Source: Candidatus Woesearchaeota archaeon
GTDB lineage: Archaea; Nanobdellota; Nanobdellia; Woesearchaeales; JACPJR01
Length of the DNA: 64,000 nt
Assembly: GCA_016187565.1 (NCBI GenBank)
Contig: JACPJR010000014.1
Coordinates: 1-64,000, forward strand
Reading direction: 5' to 3'
This document shows positions 16,401 through 26,190 of the stretch, piece after piece; the first letter of the stretch is position 1; each line of letters begins with the position of its first letter. The translations under genes and the position numbers were made by a program. The notes beneath the pieces are model-generated. The model was given only the letters and a program-made list of their open reading frames with translations. It was not told the DNA's origin and searched no databases.

Positions 16401-16987
16401 GCTTTAGCGTTCGTCTGCTTCTGCTTTTTTACGGTTATACCTGATTTCTTGAGGCTACTATGAGAGATACTCATGATATCTCCATGTTCTGTTTGGATCT
16501 TTGTTTCTACCAGAGTGATAGAAACTACCTTTCCCACGAGATCTTTCATCTGAATTTCATCTCCGACATCAAAACGCTTCTCCTTCTTGAACTGCATACC
16601 TGCGATAATATTCGGAATAAAATCATTGATCGCAAGAGCAAGTGCGATAAAAACAAGGATAATAATACCTCCTATAGCGACATTAAACACCACAAGTTCA
16701 AGCCCAAGTGTTCTGAGTGCAAGAACAATGAAAAGAACATAGAGTAAATAGGTAAGCAATTTACTAAAGATTCCCTCGACGTCCCATTTCATAGCTGTTG
16801 CTGCCTCAACCATTTCATTGAGTTTAACCTGGTTGAGGAGCTTTTTTGCTAACCTTCCAAGAATGATACCAATGATAAACCCTATTAACAGAATAACGAC
16901 TGCAAGAACCAGTTTTGTCGTCATTCCTGCGAGTAAGGTACTGACATAAGAAATTCCTTTTGTTGAGGCATTCGTTATATTGGCCAT
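16397..16987 (-). CDS. MscS-like small-conductance mechanosensitive channel
   Basis: 196 aa. Three transmembrane helices (about 25-45, 75-95, 100-130) are followed by the MscS beta domain (FKKEKRFDVGDEIQMKDLVGKVVSITLVETKIQT). It is short, lacking the large C-terminal vestibule. ATG 16987 is preferred over 17029 because the TATA box (17010-17018) lies between them, about 27 nt from 16987. It would release osmolytes under hypo-osmotic shock. It converges with the UPF0147 gene (4-nt overlap). Confidence 0.82.
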   Translation of the reverse strand: MANITNASTKGISYVSTLLAGMTTKLVLAVVILLIGFIIGIILGRLAKKLLNQVKLNEMVEAATAMKWDVEGIFSKLLTYLLYVLFIVLALRTLGLELVVFNVAIGGIIILVFIALALAINDFIPNIIAGMQFKKEKRFDVGDEIQMKDLVGKVVSITLVETKIQTEHGDIMSISHSSLKKSGITVKKQKQTNAKA

Positions 16988-17077
16988 AAGGTCTTGAAGC
17001 AAGAGCAGTTTTATAAATCTTGTGCCCAAACCTTTTTAAACAGTGCTTGTTTTCTCACGCCTGAAGGAGGAAAGAAC

Positions 17078-18466
17078 GTGTCAGCAAAAGAGCCCGCAAA
17101 AGAGTCGTCAGTGAAAAAAAAAATTAAGGCAAGAAAGAAGCCAGAGACAGAGTCCTCTGAAATCTCTCCAAAAGACGTGCAAAAAGAACCGCAACAAGAA
17201 CAGAAAATATCACCAGAGCAGCAGAATCAACCAATCTCCGAATCTATTCAGCCGGTCATGAATATTGGCCTTGTTGGTCATGTTGATCATGGTAAAACAA
17301 CCTTAACCGAACGTCTTTCGGGAAAATGGACAGATACGCATTCTGAAGAAATACGACGCGGTATTACTATTCGTTTGGGCTATGCGAGTGCTACCTTCTT
17401 TAAATGTCCTCAATGTGAAGAGCCTCAATGTTACCGTGTGAAAGCGATATGTCCTCATTGTCAGGCAAAAACAATCCCTCTTCGAAAGATTTCTTTTGTC
17501 GACGCTCCAGGCCATGAAAGTTTAATGGCCACTATGCTCTCAGGAGCAGCAATTATGGATGGTGCTCTGTTACTGGTCTCAGCGAACGAACATTGTCCGC
17601 AACCACAGACTAGGGAACATTTAATGGCCCTTACGATTGTGGGTATTACCAACATTGTCGTGGTCCAAAATAAGATTGATCTGGTAAGTAAGGAACAAGC
17701 CGTGGCAAATTATGCAGAAATTAAGGCCTTCTTAAAAGGAACGCCTTATGAAAATGCACCTATTGTTCCTATTTCAGCTCAACACAGTTTGAACATTGAT
17801 GTTCTTATCCAGACTATTGAGCAAGCATTACCAACCCCAAAACGAGACCCTACGAAAGATCCTTTGTTCTTTGTTGCCCGATCCTTTGATATTAATCGGC
17901 CAGGAACATCTATTCGTACTATTCGAGGAGGAGTTTTAGGAGGTGCACTTGCACAGGGCAGATTAGTACAAGGCCAGGAAATTGAGATTCGTCCTGGATA
18001 CATGGTTGAAGAGCAAAACAAACAAGTTTGGAAAAGCTTGATAACAACGATTGTTTCCTTAAATGCAGGTGATCAAGAGCTTCAAGAACTCGTACCTGGA
18101 GGAACAGCAGGTATTCTAACAACCCTTGATCCATCAGTTGTTAAATCTGATAAACTCAGCGGAAATGTTGTTGGCATGAAAGGTAAATTACCAACAGTTT
18201 TGAATGATATCTCGCTTGAGATCCATCTCTTGGAACGTGTCGTGGGAACAAAAGAGGATCTCATTGTTGAACCCCTTAAATTAGGTGAGGCTCTTATGCT
18301 GAATGCAAATGCTGCAGCAACCGTGGGTATTGTGACTGCATTACGTAAACGCGTCATTTCTTGTCGACTTAAACTTCCTTTATGTACCTATCCAGGTTCT
18401 CGAGTTACTATCTCCAGAAGGATTGGCAATAGGTTCCGTTTAATTGGGTACGGTATTCTGCAGTAA
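17078..18466 (+). CDS. eif2g: translation initiation factor aIF2 subunit gamma
   Basis: 462 aa from a GTG start with GGAGGA just upstream. The first 60 residues are a Lys/Glu/Gln-rich extension not normal for the family. The GTPase then begins: GHVDHGKTTL, RRGITI, the zinc knuckle CPQC...CPHC, DAPGHE and NKID. Domains II and III follow. The factor carries initiator Met-tRNA to the ribosome. The plus-strand TATA (17033-17040) lies next to the divergent MscS promoter. Confidence 0.95.
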   Translation: MSAKEPAKESSVKKKIKARKKPETESSEISPKDVQKEPQQEQKISPEQQNQPISESIQPVMNIGLVGHVDHGKTTLTERLSGKWTDTHSEEIRRGITIRLGYASATFFKCPQCEEPQCYRVKAICPHCQAKTIPLRKISFVDAPGHESLMATMLSGAAIMDGALLLVSANEHCPQPQTREHLMALTIVGITNIVVVQNKIDLVSKEQAVANYAEIKAFLKGTPYENAPIVPISAQHSLNIDVLIQTIEQALPTPKRDPTKDPLFFVARSFDINRPGTSIRTIRGGVLGGALAQGRLVQGQEIEIRPGYMVEEQNKQVWKSLITTIVSLNAGDQELQELVPGGTAGILTTLDPSVVKSDKLSGNVVGMKGKLPTVLNDISLEIHLLERVVGTKEDLIVEPLKLGEALMLNANAAATVGIVTALRKRVISCRLKLPLCTYPGSRVTISRRIGNRFRLIGYGILQ

Positions 18467-18504
18467 ACATAAGTTATTTAAAATCTTAGCTGTTGGCCCA
18501 TACT

Positions 18505-19209
18505 ATGGGCATACTTAAAGCAGATCTCCATCTTCACAGTGGTGCTGATCCGAGAGACAAGCTAACCTATACCAACGAAGAACTTATTGATTATCTGGCT
18601 GCACATGGCTATGAGGTCATGGCGCTTACGCTTCATGATGGGTATGGCTATTCTCCAGCATTAGCAAGCTATGCACAAGCAAAAGGTATCTTACTCCTTC
18701 CCGGTATTGAGCGAACTATTGAGGGAAAGGACGTTTTAATCTATAATCTGACGAAAGATGAAGCCATACAGGTAAGAACCTTTCAAGATTTGCGTGCTCT
18801 GAAACAAAAGAATTCAGCTGTTTTTGTTGTTGCACCCCATCCTTATTATTTCATTGACAAATGCCTTGGTCAGAAGCTTATCCAGCACATTGATCTTTTC
18901 GATGCTGTTGAACATTGCCACTTTTACCTCTCTTGGCTCAATCCCAACAAAAAAGTAATACAGGTTGCTCGCCGTTATAATAAACCGCTTTTGGGAACCT
19001 CTGATGCTCACGCCTTTATGCAGATTGGTCATACCTATACAAAAATTCGGGCAGAAAAGACTCCAGAGGCAATAGCACAGGCTATCAGAAAGCAAGAGAT
19101 AGAACTGGTGAGCAGACCACTGTCACTCTTTTTGTTCCTCAGGATTTTGTTTCATCTGTTTACCCGGGCGTTTACGCAAAAAAAATTTGCTACCGAAAAG
19201 TTTATATAG
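18505..19209 (+). CDS. PHP-domain metal-dependent phosphoesterase
   Basis: About 234 aa. The PHP metal ligands are visible: DLHLHSG near the N-terminus, LHDG, an H-P pair near 110 and SDAH near 170. Members hydrolyse nucleotide or phosphate esters; the substrate here is unknown. The C-terminal 40 residues are hydrophobic and basic and may touch the membrane. A TATA box at 18474-18483 makes ATG 18505 leaderless; the upstream TTG 18493 is unlikely. Confidence 0.8.
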   Translation: MGILKADLHLHSGADPRDKLTYTNEELIDYLAAHGYEVMALTLHDGYGYSPALASYAQAKGILLLPGIERTIEGKDVLIYNLTKDEAIQVRTFQDLRALKQKNSAVFVVAPHPYYFIDKCLGQKLIQHIDLFDAVEHCHFYLSWLNPNKKVIQVARRYNKPLLGTSDAHAFMQIGHTYTKIRAEKTPEAIAQAIRKQEIELVSRPLSLFLFLRILFHLFTRAFTQKKFATEKFI

Positions 19210-19284
19210 ATGGATGCTCCTCTCTAATAAGTACACTTTAAACCTAAAGGACTACAAAATAAGGTTGGAAAGAGGGGGACTGGC

Positions 19285-20952
19285 GTGAGATTTGATCAGC
19301 TTGAACGGAGTCTTAAATCATCATTTTCTGCAGTACGACGAGATATCGAGCACGTGAAACATGCTCAACAGAAAGAAACTAGCGTACATGCTACGTATCT
19401 CAAGCAGCTTCAAGAAGAAAATACGATTTTAAAGCATAGTCTTGCCGAGCTCAAGGAACAACTTGAAGATGCACAACGCGCCTCAAGTAAACTTGCTGAG
19501 AATCTTAACAGCGTTGAGGATACCTTCAAAAAGCGCATCGAAGTTACCTTAGATGAGCTCCATGCTGAGCTTCAGTCAAAAGAACAGCAGAAAAAGCAAG
19601 CCAAGGTCATTGCAGATCTCCAACGAAAATGGGCTACATTTGAATCACTTCGAGAACATGTTGAACGCTCAAGTGTTGATTACCGAGTTCTTGAGCATAC
19701 CTTTCTTTCGAAACAGGATTTTCGCGACGCGCAGCGTAAACAAGAACAGTTCAGAGAACAAGTTATCAAGCAATCGGTCTTGAAAAAAGACTTTCAAGAA
19801 CAAAGAGAGGTTTTTAGTATCCAGTTGCAACAGATGAAGACTGAGCTCGAGGAACTTGAGGAGAGTTATCAAGAGCTTATGAAAAGCACAGCAACCTTCA
19901 CACTCAAAAAAGATCATGAGCAACAGGTGAAGCAGGTAACACAGCAGCTTCAGGATCTCGTCAATCGTTTGCAAGCCTTGAAAGAAACCCAGCAACAGTT
20001 TAAGCAGCTTGCTCCTGAGGTTGACTCCTTAAAAAAGAAACACGAAGCGGTTAACCTCCAAGCATTGCAAAAAGAGGTTCAGCATCTCAAAACACAGATC
20101 ATTTCAAAGAACGATGTCCTTGAAGAACTTGAGAAAACAAATACCAGTCTTCAATCATTGAAACAAGAGGTTGAGCTTGTTGATGAGATGCACCAGACTA
20201 TTCTTGATCTTAAGGAGACATCAGCTTCAAAGAAGGAGATTGATCAGGAACTAGAGCAACTGAACGATCGCATTACTCAATTGATGGAAACCATTCGAAA
20301 AGGCGTTCAGGAGTATACTGTTACTGAGCCAGAGATGGTAGCAGCCCAGACAACCATAGCAGCAAAGATGACAAAGCATGAATCGTCAGGAGTTGCACGT
20401 AAGGTTGGAAATGCTATCCTTGATTTTTTTACCGAAGAAGTGGAGCTTGAGGTTAATGAAAATCAAACGCAGCAACGAAAAGAAAAAGACACGGTAAAAA
20501 GTGAAAAAATTTCGCTCAAGGCAAACAAGAAACATGAAGAGCGTAAAGGAAAAGAATCTGAAAAACAAAACAAAGAGTCATGGTTCAAACGTGTTGGTAA
20601 ATCCTTTTCTCATTTTTTCGCCCAAGTAGTCGAGGATGAAGATGAAACCGTAGCAGAACCAAAACAACGTGCGAAAAAAGCAGGAAAAAAACCAAAAGCC
20701 TCAAAAAAAATCTCAGTTTCACCAAAAGAACAAATAGAAAAAACAAAACGATTCAGTGAGAGAGAAGCACCAAAGCCAGAAGCAAAAGTACAGAAAAAGT
20801 CAGCCAATGCAAAACCAGTTTCAGGAAAAGAAACACCAAAACGGCAAGCAAAAAAAGAAGAAAAGCTTCCTAAAGGCTGGAAGAAAGTTGAAAAGGTCAA
20901 ACGAGTTGGTAAGGACGACGCACCGTACTATTACCAGGATGACTCACCTTAG
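19285..20952 (+). CDS. long coiled-coil protein with basic repeat-containing tail
   Basis: 555 aa. Residues 1-340 are an almost continuous coiled coil. The tail holds two related amphipathic blocks, ARKVGNAILDFFTEEVE (near 375) and FKRVGKSFSHFFAQVVEDE (near 435). A Lys-rich disordered linker and a terminal GWKKVEKVKRVGKDDAPYYY follow. GTG start with GAGGGGG upstream. The tail blocks could dock to a membrane or partner (inference). Its convergent neighbour is also a coiled-coil protein, suggesting a structural or cell-division-like role. Family not recognised. Confidence 0.6.
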   Translation: MRFDQLERSLKSSFSAVRRDIEHVKHAQQKETSVHATYLKQLQEENTILKHSLAELKEQLEDAQRASSKLAENLNSVEDTFKKRIEVTLDELHAELQSKEQQKKQAKVIADLQRKWATFESLREHVERSSVDYRVLEHTFLSKQDFRDAQRKQEQFREQVIKQSVLKKDFQEQREVFSIQLQQMKTELEELEESYQELMKSTATFTLKKDHEQQVKQVTQQLQDLVNRLQALKETQQQFKQLAPEVDSLKKKHEAVNLQALQKEVQHLKTQIISKNDVLEELEKTNTSLQSLKQEVELVDEMHQTILDLKETSASKKEIDQELEQLNDRITQLMETIRKGVQEYTVTEPEMVAAQTTIAAKMTKHESSGVARKVGNAILDFFTEEVELEVNENQTQQRKEKDTVKSEKISLKANKKHEERKGKESEKQNKESWFKRVGKSFSHFFAQVVEDEDETVAEPKQRAKKAGKKPKASKKISVSPKEQIEKTKRFSEREAPKPEAKVQKKSANAKPVSGKETPKRQAKKEEKLPKGWKKVEKVKRVGKDDAPYYYQDDSP

Positions 20953-20988
20953 TTCTTTTCGTTGTTTAATAATTTAGTATGAATATGT

Positions 20989-22467
20989 TTAGTTAGAAAG
21001 AGAAACGATTTCTATCTTTGGCTCTTCGGTTTTTTTCTGTTCTTCTTGTTCTTGCAGTTCTGAAGGAAGTCTCTGGATGTTCGTGGATGCTTCTTTCTGC
21101 TCGGTCATCGTTTCTTTAGTAATTTTAGTAATCTCTTCTGTCGCTGCTGAAGGCATGGCATCATTTTCTTCAGCTTGATTCTTCTCTTGTTCTTTTTCTT
21201 GTTCAAGAATGCGAAGCGTTAGTTGGAGTGCATTGCTTATCTGCTCTTCGAGTGTCTTTTTATTGCCGCTCAAGTCAATTTTGTTTACCTGTTCTTGTAG
21301 CTTCAAAATCTTTTCTTTTGCTTTTTCTTGTTGTCTCTGCAGATATTCTAAACGATACTCTGCATCAATCATATTTTTACGAGCCATATTCTGGGCAATC
21401 TTTCGTTCAAGCTCTGCACGTTTTTTTTGCTTCTCTTTGCATTGGAGGATGAGACTGAGGAGGTATTCTTTGGACAGTGCATCAATGGTCTCAAGTATTT
21501 TCTCTTTTTTCTTATCCTTTAATTCAATGGCTCCGGAGATAATGTCCTCTTTAATCTTAGGAAAGAAGTTAACGATCTTTACTTCTTCATCGGTATACAG
21601 TGCTGCGAGTGGATCAGTAAGATAATTGCTAAGTGTTAAGGATTCATTCAGGTATTCATACTTTTTGAGTGCCGGTAACACCATCGAAAATTGAAGATTA
21701 ATGGTTGATTCCAGCTCTTTAAGAGTATTCTCCACTTTCTCACGCTCTGTAATGAGATTTTCATACATTTGGTAATCTGCTGCATCTTTACTTTTCGCTA
21801 CGTTTAACTGAATTTTCTCTTTTTTCTGTTCCATTTCCTTCAATGCTTCTTGTTCGAGATTCATCTTAACAATAAACTCATGTTGGATTGTAATCCTTTC
21901 TCGGAGCTCTGCAATACTCGCGTTAATCTCATGCAGTTTTTCCATTCTTGATTGAGCCATTACTACGTTGATTTGCTGAATAATATCGCTTATCTCTTTC
22001 ATACTCTTCATAGCCTTTCCCGATTCATGGGCAAAAAACTCTTGAAGCACGAGATAATTTTTTTGGGTCGATGTTCCAACACGGTTGATTTCGGCATTAA
22101 ACCACACTAAGAAATCAGCAATATCCTGAGATCTTTCAGGTTGAGGCAACTTTAATCGTTCCAAGAATAATTGGTACTGCTTTACATAACTCTCTCGGTT
22201 TCCCTGCATAACATCAATTGCCCGTTGAGCAATATTCTTATTTTGGAGCTCGGCATTTTGTAACAGCAAAAACTGCTCATTTGCAGCAGTAATTTTTTCA
22301 GGCAACTGCGCAAGAAGCGGTTCTACCTGTTCCTTGAGTTTCTCTTGGTGTTTCTGGATTTGCTTCTCAAACCAATTGGGAAGGTCCTCAACATGAATGG
22401 CAATATCAGGTATTGCTTCTTCTTTTTGCTGCTTTGTTTGAAAGAGGCTTTTCAAGAACTTAAGCAT
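20989..22467 (-). CDS. long coiled-coil protein
   Basis: 492 aa. The N-terminus MLKFLKSLFQTK is an amphipathic segment. Long helices with heptads occupy about 40-410, and the C-terminus is Glu/Gln/Thr-rich and disordered. No ATPase motif is present, so it is not an SMC or Rad50. A TATA box at 22497-22505 lies upstream. It shares a divergent promoter region with the lipoprotein gene at 22567. Function unknown. Confidence 0.6.
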   Translation of the reverse strand: MLKFLKSLFQTKQQKEEAIPDIAIHVEDLPNWFEKQIQKHQEKLKEQVEPLLAQLPEKITAANEQFLLLQNAELQNKNIAQRAIDVMQGNRESYVKQYQLFLERLKLPQPERSQDIADFLVWFNAEINRVGTSTQKNYLVLQEFFAHESGKAMKSMKEISDIIQQINVVMAQSRMEKLHEINASIAELRERITIQHEFIVKMNLEQEALKEMEQKKEKIQLNVAKSKDAADYQMYENLITEREKVENTLKELESTINLQFSMVLPALKKYEYLNESLTLSNYLTDPLAALYTDEEVKIVNFFPKIKEDIISGAIELKDKKKEKILETIDALSKEYLLSLILQCKEKQKKRAELERKIAQNMARKNMIDAEYRLEYLQRQQEKAKEKILKLQEQVNKIDLSGNKKTLEEQISNALQLTLRILEQEKEQEKNQAEENDAMPSAATEEITKITKETMTEQKEASTNIQRLPSELQEQEEQKKTEEPKIEIVSLSN

Positions 22468-22496
22468 GGTTATCCCCTCTGGGGTAGTTGTCGAGG

Positions 22497-22545
22497 TATA
22501 TAAACTTTTTCAATTGATTCCGTCGTTTTAAAAACATTTATATAG
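22497..22545. promoter_or_regulatory. divergent TATA boxes between coiled-coil and lipoprotein genes
   Basis: TATATAAAC (22497-22505) faces the minus-strand gene starting at 22467. TTTATATAG (22537-22545) lies about 26 nt before ATG 22567. Both predict very short leaders. Confidence 0.6.
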
Positions 22546-22566
22546 GTTCTTTTTTTTGAAGTCTCC

Positions 22567-23637
22567 ATGATATTACGTAGAAACTCCCGTTTTTCTTTGT
22601 ACTCTTTTTTCTTTTGTGCTCGAATGCAGTTCCTTGTTCTTTTGTTGGTGCTTCTGCTGTTCCTCACTGCCTGCTCTTCTTTCTCACAGACTTCTGGAGT
22701 TGAAAGGAGTGTTGCGTCAATGCGTCAACAGGAAAATAAAAACAAGCAACTTGATGGTGTTCGTATTTATAATCTCCATGAACATATGCAGTATACTGAA
22801 CTTGGTGAAAAATTCCTTAATGTTATGGATAGGGCAAATATCACCATGACGGTTCTTGTGGGAAGTCCTGAAGCAACCGTCCTTGAGGGGAGATCGGGCT
22901 TCACCGGATATGATGAGAACAATGCAGATCTTTTGCAGCTTGCTCGTCAGTATCCTGACCAGTATCAACTCTTTTGTACGATTTATCCGAAGGATCCGGA
23001 AAAATTGGAAAAGCTCAAACAGTGTATGAAGCAGGGAAGTAAAGGATTGAAGCTCTACAGCGGTCATTCGGTGATGTTTTATGATTATCCCCTGAATGCA
23101 ACAGACATGTATCCGGTGTATGCGTATCTTGAAGAAAACCATATCCCTGTTATCTGGCATGTCAATGCAGGAAAGCCACAACTCTACGCAGAATTTGTCC
23201 AAGTCTTGGATGATTTTCCTGATTTAGTCATTAGTTGTCCTCATTTCTGTTTATCCAGCATTAATCTTACAAGACTTGCTGAACTCATGGAAAAATATCC
23301 TCATCTCTATACTGATATCTCGTTTGGATTTTTTGTTGAAGACGGTCTTAAACGGATCTCAACTGACCCTCAGAAATATAAGGATTTTTTCACTCGCTAT
23401 GCAAGCAGAACCATGTTTGGCACTGATATGGTCATTACTGAAAATTCCAAGAAAACTGAGGATTGGATGTATAATCTTACTATGTGTTATCGTGATGTGC
23501 TTGAGAAAGAGCGTTATAACTGTTCTGTTGGTGACGACCTGCATTTAGAATTAGATGGATTAGTGCTTTCTGAGGATGTCTTAGCTGAAGTTTACCAAAA
23601 CGCACCAGAACGATTTTTGGGAATTGTTCAATCATAA
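22567..23637 (+). CDS. lipoprotein of the amidohydrolase (Amidohydro_2-like) superfamily
   Basis: 356 aa. A basic N-terminus and hydrophobic stretch end in the lipobox LTAC (about 33-36), so the mature protein is probably lipid-anchored outside the cell. The rest resembles a TIM-barrel metal hydrolase: NLHEHM, GLKLYSGH, VIWHVNAGKP, ISCPHF and MFGTDM supply His/Asp ligands. The first motif is H-E-H instead of the common H-x-H with aliphatic x. The substrate is unknown. Confidence 0.72.
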   Translation: MILRRNSRFSLYSFFFCARMQFLVLLLVLLLFLTACSSFSQTSGVERSVASMRQQENKNKQLDGVRIYNLHEHMQYTELGEKFLNVMDRANITMTVLVGSPEATVLEGRSGFTGYDENNADLLQLARQYPDQYQLFCTIYPKDPEKLEKLKQCMKQGSKGLKLYSGHSVMFYDYPLNATDMYPVYAYLEENHIPVIWHVNAGKPQLYAEFVQVLDDFPDLVISCPHFCLSSINLTRLAELMEKYPHLYTDISFGFFVEDGLKRISTDPQKYKDFFTRYASRTMFGTDMVITENSKKTEDWMYNLTMCYRDVLEKERYNCSVGDDLHLELDGLVLSEDVLAEVYQNAPERFLGIVQS

Positions 23638-23664
23638 TACGTAAACGTGAAATTCGGAAAGACC

Positions 23665-25677
23665 TTACTCCCTTCTTCCTTCCAAAACTTTCGTCCATCG
23701 GTACATTGCCTCAACTCTTTCCAAAGAAAGCCGTGGAAATGCTGGCTGAAACATTTCATGTATTTGTTTTGGTTCTAATCCAGCAATAGCTGCCATCCGT
23801 AGGGTTTCCTGTAATTTTCTGTCATCATAAATTCGTGCCCAGGCACACACACTACCAATCTCCTTTAAAGAAAGTGCAGGAAATCGTGGATGAAAGAGGT
23901 CATAAATCTCTCTGGTGCTAAGACCAGCAACATATGCCAAGCGCATGGTATCCTTATCCGCTACTGTTGGGCCCCCCATAAAATCTCCAAGATCTTCTTC
24001 AGTCCATCCAGGGAGTTTATCAGTGAACAAATCAAAAAGATCAGCAATGCTGTATCCTTGTTGATGGAGCATTCGTATTTGTCCGTCTACAAGGAATGCC
24101 GGTCTATGGTTGTCTCTATCACTTCCTGTAGCTTTTTTGCCACTTACTTCTCGTAGGATGTTCTTATCCATTTTCTCAGTTCTTTCTGCTACCTGTTGTG
24201 TTGCCACAACAACGCGTTCCCAGTACTGTTCTCGCACATGATCAACCCCTTGAGAGTCAATGAACAAGGCTCCCAAATCCTGGTCTCTGAAACGTCGGTA
24301 ATGTTTGCTATTCCCAATCTCACGTAATCGCTGTCCTGCTCGGAAATGTTCTAACCCTGGATATGATTCAAGGCCACTGAGGTCTTCTGGATCAATCCCA
24401 GCATCGTGAAGTGCTGTTCGAAGTGTTTTGAACTGTTCAGCATCACTGGTACAAAGCTGATCATGCCATCGGCCTATCGCAAGTAATGAATCAAGACCAT
24501 AGGCTTGAGTTCTCTCTCGCTGTGGTTCTGTTAATCTTCTTTGGAGAGCAAAGGCATGGAGCATCATTGGAGTAGAGCTCATGCTGATGTAGGTATAGAC
24601 ATCATACGCGGTGATTAACCATGCATGCATACGGTTTGCTAAAAATCCTGCTCGGAAAGCATCTTCCCTTGTTTTTGCTCCATATTTTTCTACTCCTATA
24701 CCTGCATACATTTCAAAGGGACCAACACTACTCGCAATGGCAAGTTTTACTGCATCACGATAGGTCTCTTCTTGATGATATATCAATGCAGGAAAACGTG
24801 TTGCGAATGTTTCGAGACTTTCAAGTCCTCTTATGACTTCAATTGAATCTAGGGAAGGATCTTCTTCATCGAGCTGCGTTACGGCATGGGTTATATCAGA
24901 AAATGAAACTCGTCGAAGAAGCGGAAATTGCGTATGAACATAGACATCAGCAAAAAGGCCTAAGCGTGCTTCGCCTAATCTCGAGCCTGCTTTCGGAGAA
25001 GCTCCCTGAAGAATGAGTTCAAGGGCACGAATGCCTGTAAGTGTCAGTGCTTGTGCATCTTTTTCGTGTTGATCTAGTTTTTGGTGAAGACTCTTGCTTC
25101 CCATGACATATGCCAGAGTCCTGGCATCATTTTGGGCCAAGCCAGGAACAAAGGTATTTAAGAGGGCTAATCTTCCTTGATACTGAGGATTTTCTCTCCG
25201 TGCCTGAGTATTGATAAAGAGTACTGCATGATCTCCAAGATGCTGAGCTTCAACGTCAAAGAGTTCATCAAGCATCTTCACTACCATTGGTCCATAGGTT
25301 GAGAGGTAATCAAGCGAAACAACATCCAATGGATGACTACCAAGTTCTTTTGGTGGATATCTTAAAAAATCAATTTCTGTGCTACAACTATGGTTAATCG
25401 GTAATCCTTTTTCACGTGCAGTTGCTTCTGCAGCATGAAGGATGTTAGGATTATGATCAATCGCGAAAAGAGATGTTGGTTGGAATCCGGCTCTGAGGTA
25501 GACCTGTTCTGCTTCGATAGGGGTAGGACCACTTAAATAAAGTGCACGAAGCTTGTCTCGTGCTTTGGGAAACTGCTTACAGAGAAATTGATACATAAAT
25601 TCGCGTGATCCTGCTTTTGCCTGGTCATAGGCAAATTGGGCAGGATCATAGGATGGTGAAACAACCACTTGGGCCAT
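23665..25677 (-). CDS. methyltransferase-like protein with three C-terminal helix-turn-helix repeats
   Basis: 670 aa. Residues 43-130 look like a Rossmann methyltransferase core: LRALYLSGPTPIEAEQV, then SLFAIDHNP and LDVVSLDYLSTYG. A long helical middle follows. The last 135 residues contain three related units of about 45 aa: GYSIADLFDLF (about 535), GLSTREIYDLFHPRFPALS (about 580) and GLEPKQIHEMFQPAFPRLS (about 630). Each is shaped like a helix-turn-helix. The gene starts 12 nt after rnp4, so they are co-transcribed. Methylation activity is not certain, since the glycine-rich loop is atypical. Nucleic-acid binding is inferred from the repeats. Confidence 0.55.
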   Translation of the reverse strand: MAQVVVSPSYDPAQFAYDQAKAGSREFMYQFLCKQFPKARDKLRALYLSGPTPIEAEQVYLRAGFQPTSLFAIDHNPNILHAAEATAREKGLPINHSCSTEIDFLRYPPKELGSHPLDVVSLDYLSTYGPMVVKMLDELFDVEAQHLGDHAVLFINTQARRENPQYQGRLALLNTFVPGLAQNDARTLAYVMGSKSLHQKLDQHEKDAQALTLTGIRALELILQGASPKAGSRLGEARLGLFADVYVHTQFPLLRRVSFSDITHAVTQLDEEDPSLDSIEVIRGLESLETFATRFPALIYHQEETYRDAVKLAIASSVGPFEMYAGIGVEKYGAKTREDAFRAGFLANRMHAWLITAYDVYTYISMSSTPMMLHAFALQRRLTEPQRERTQAYGLDSLLAIGRWHDQLCTSDAEQFKTLRTALHDAGIDPEDLSGLESYPGLEHFRAGQRLREIGNSKHYRRFRDQDLGALFIDSQGVDHVREQYWERVVVATQQVAERTEKMDKNILREVSGKKATGSDRDNHRPAFLVDGQIRMLHQQGYSIADLFDLFTDKLPGWTEEDLGDFMGGPTVADKDTMRLAYVAGLSTREIYDLFHPRFPALSLKEIGSVCAWARIYDDRKLQETLRMAAIAGLEPKQIHEMFQPAFPRLSLERVEAMYRWTKVLEGRRE

Positions 25678-25689
25678 GATCTTACCGTT

Positions 25690-26091
25690 TTACTCTGTTT
25701 TTTCTTTTTTAACTGATCCGCCTTGTTGTGCAGCGAGGTAGGGATATCTCATAAACCTTTTGCAGTGCAAACAGTAGTATACCATTTTTCCTTGGTACAA
25801 CCGTACACGACAATTCTTCCCAGGAACAAGAAATGAATAGCAATAATGACAAAACTGTCGTTTCCATTCTCGTGGAATGCTTACTTTGTACTTCATAGCA
25901 ATGGTTCTTGCAAGCAGAACATAGCGATGAGCAAGTTGTGGATCTTCTTTACTTGCCTCCTTTGCTTGAAGAAACAGGATATCAATACGCTCTTGAGCAA
26001 CCCTTTTCTGTCCCTCAGGCTTTTTCCGATGCCGTTGTTTTTCCCTTGTTTTGTGTAATCCAGGTTTTACGGTTTGTTCCTTGACATGCAT
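25690..26091 (-). CDS. rnp4: RNase P protein component 4 (Rpp21/Rpr2)
   Basis: 133 aa. Helical N-terminus (RIDILFLQA), then HRYVLLARTIAMKYKVSIP. The zinc ribbon has FCHYC and YCLHC with PGKNCRVR between. This is the Rpr2 pattern that binds Rpp29 and the RNase P RNA for tRNA 5' maturation. The TATA box at 26114-26122 is 27 nt from ATG 26091, so that start is used instead of 26109. Confidence 0.9.
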   Translation of the reverse strand: MHVKEQTVKPGLHKTREKQRHRKKPEGQKRVAQERIDILFLQAKEASKEDPQLAHRYVLLARTIAMKYKVSIPREWKRQFCHYCYSFLVPGKNCRVRLYQGKMVYYCLHCKRFMRYPYLAAQQGGSVKKEKTE

Positions 26092-26190
26092 AAGTACCTT
26101 AATGACCAAAAACTATATAAATTTAAGGGGAAAAGTAGTCTGTTATAGAGATCTGTAAGCATAAAGTAGAAAGCGGATCTTTATGGAGTT

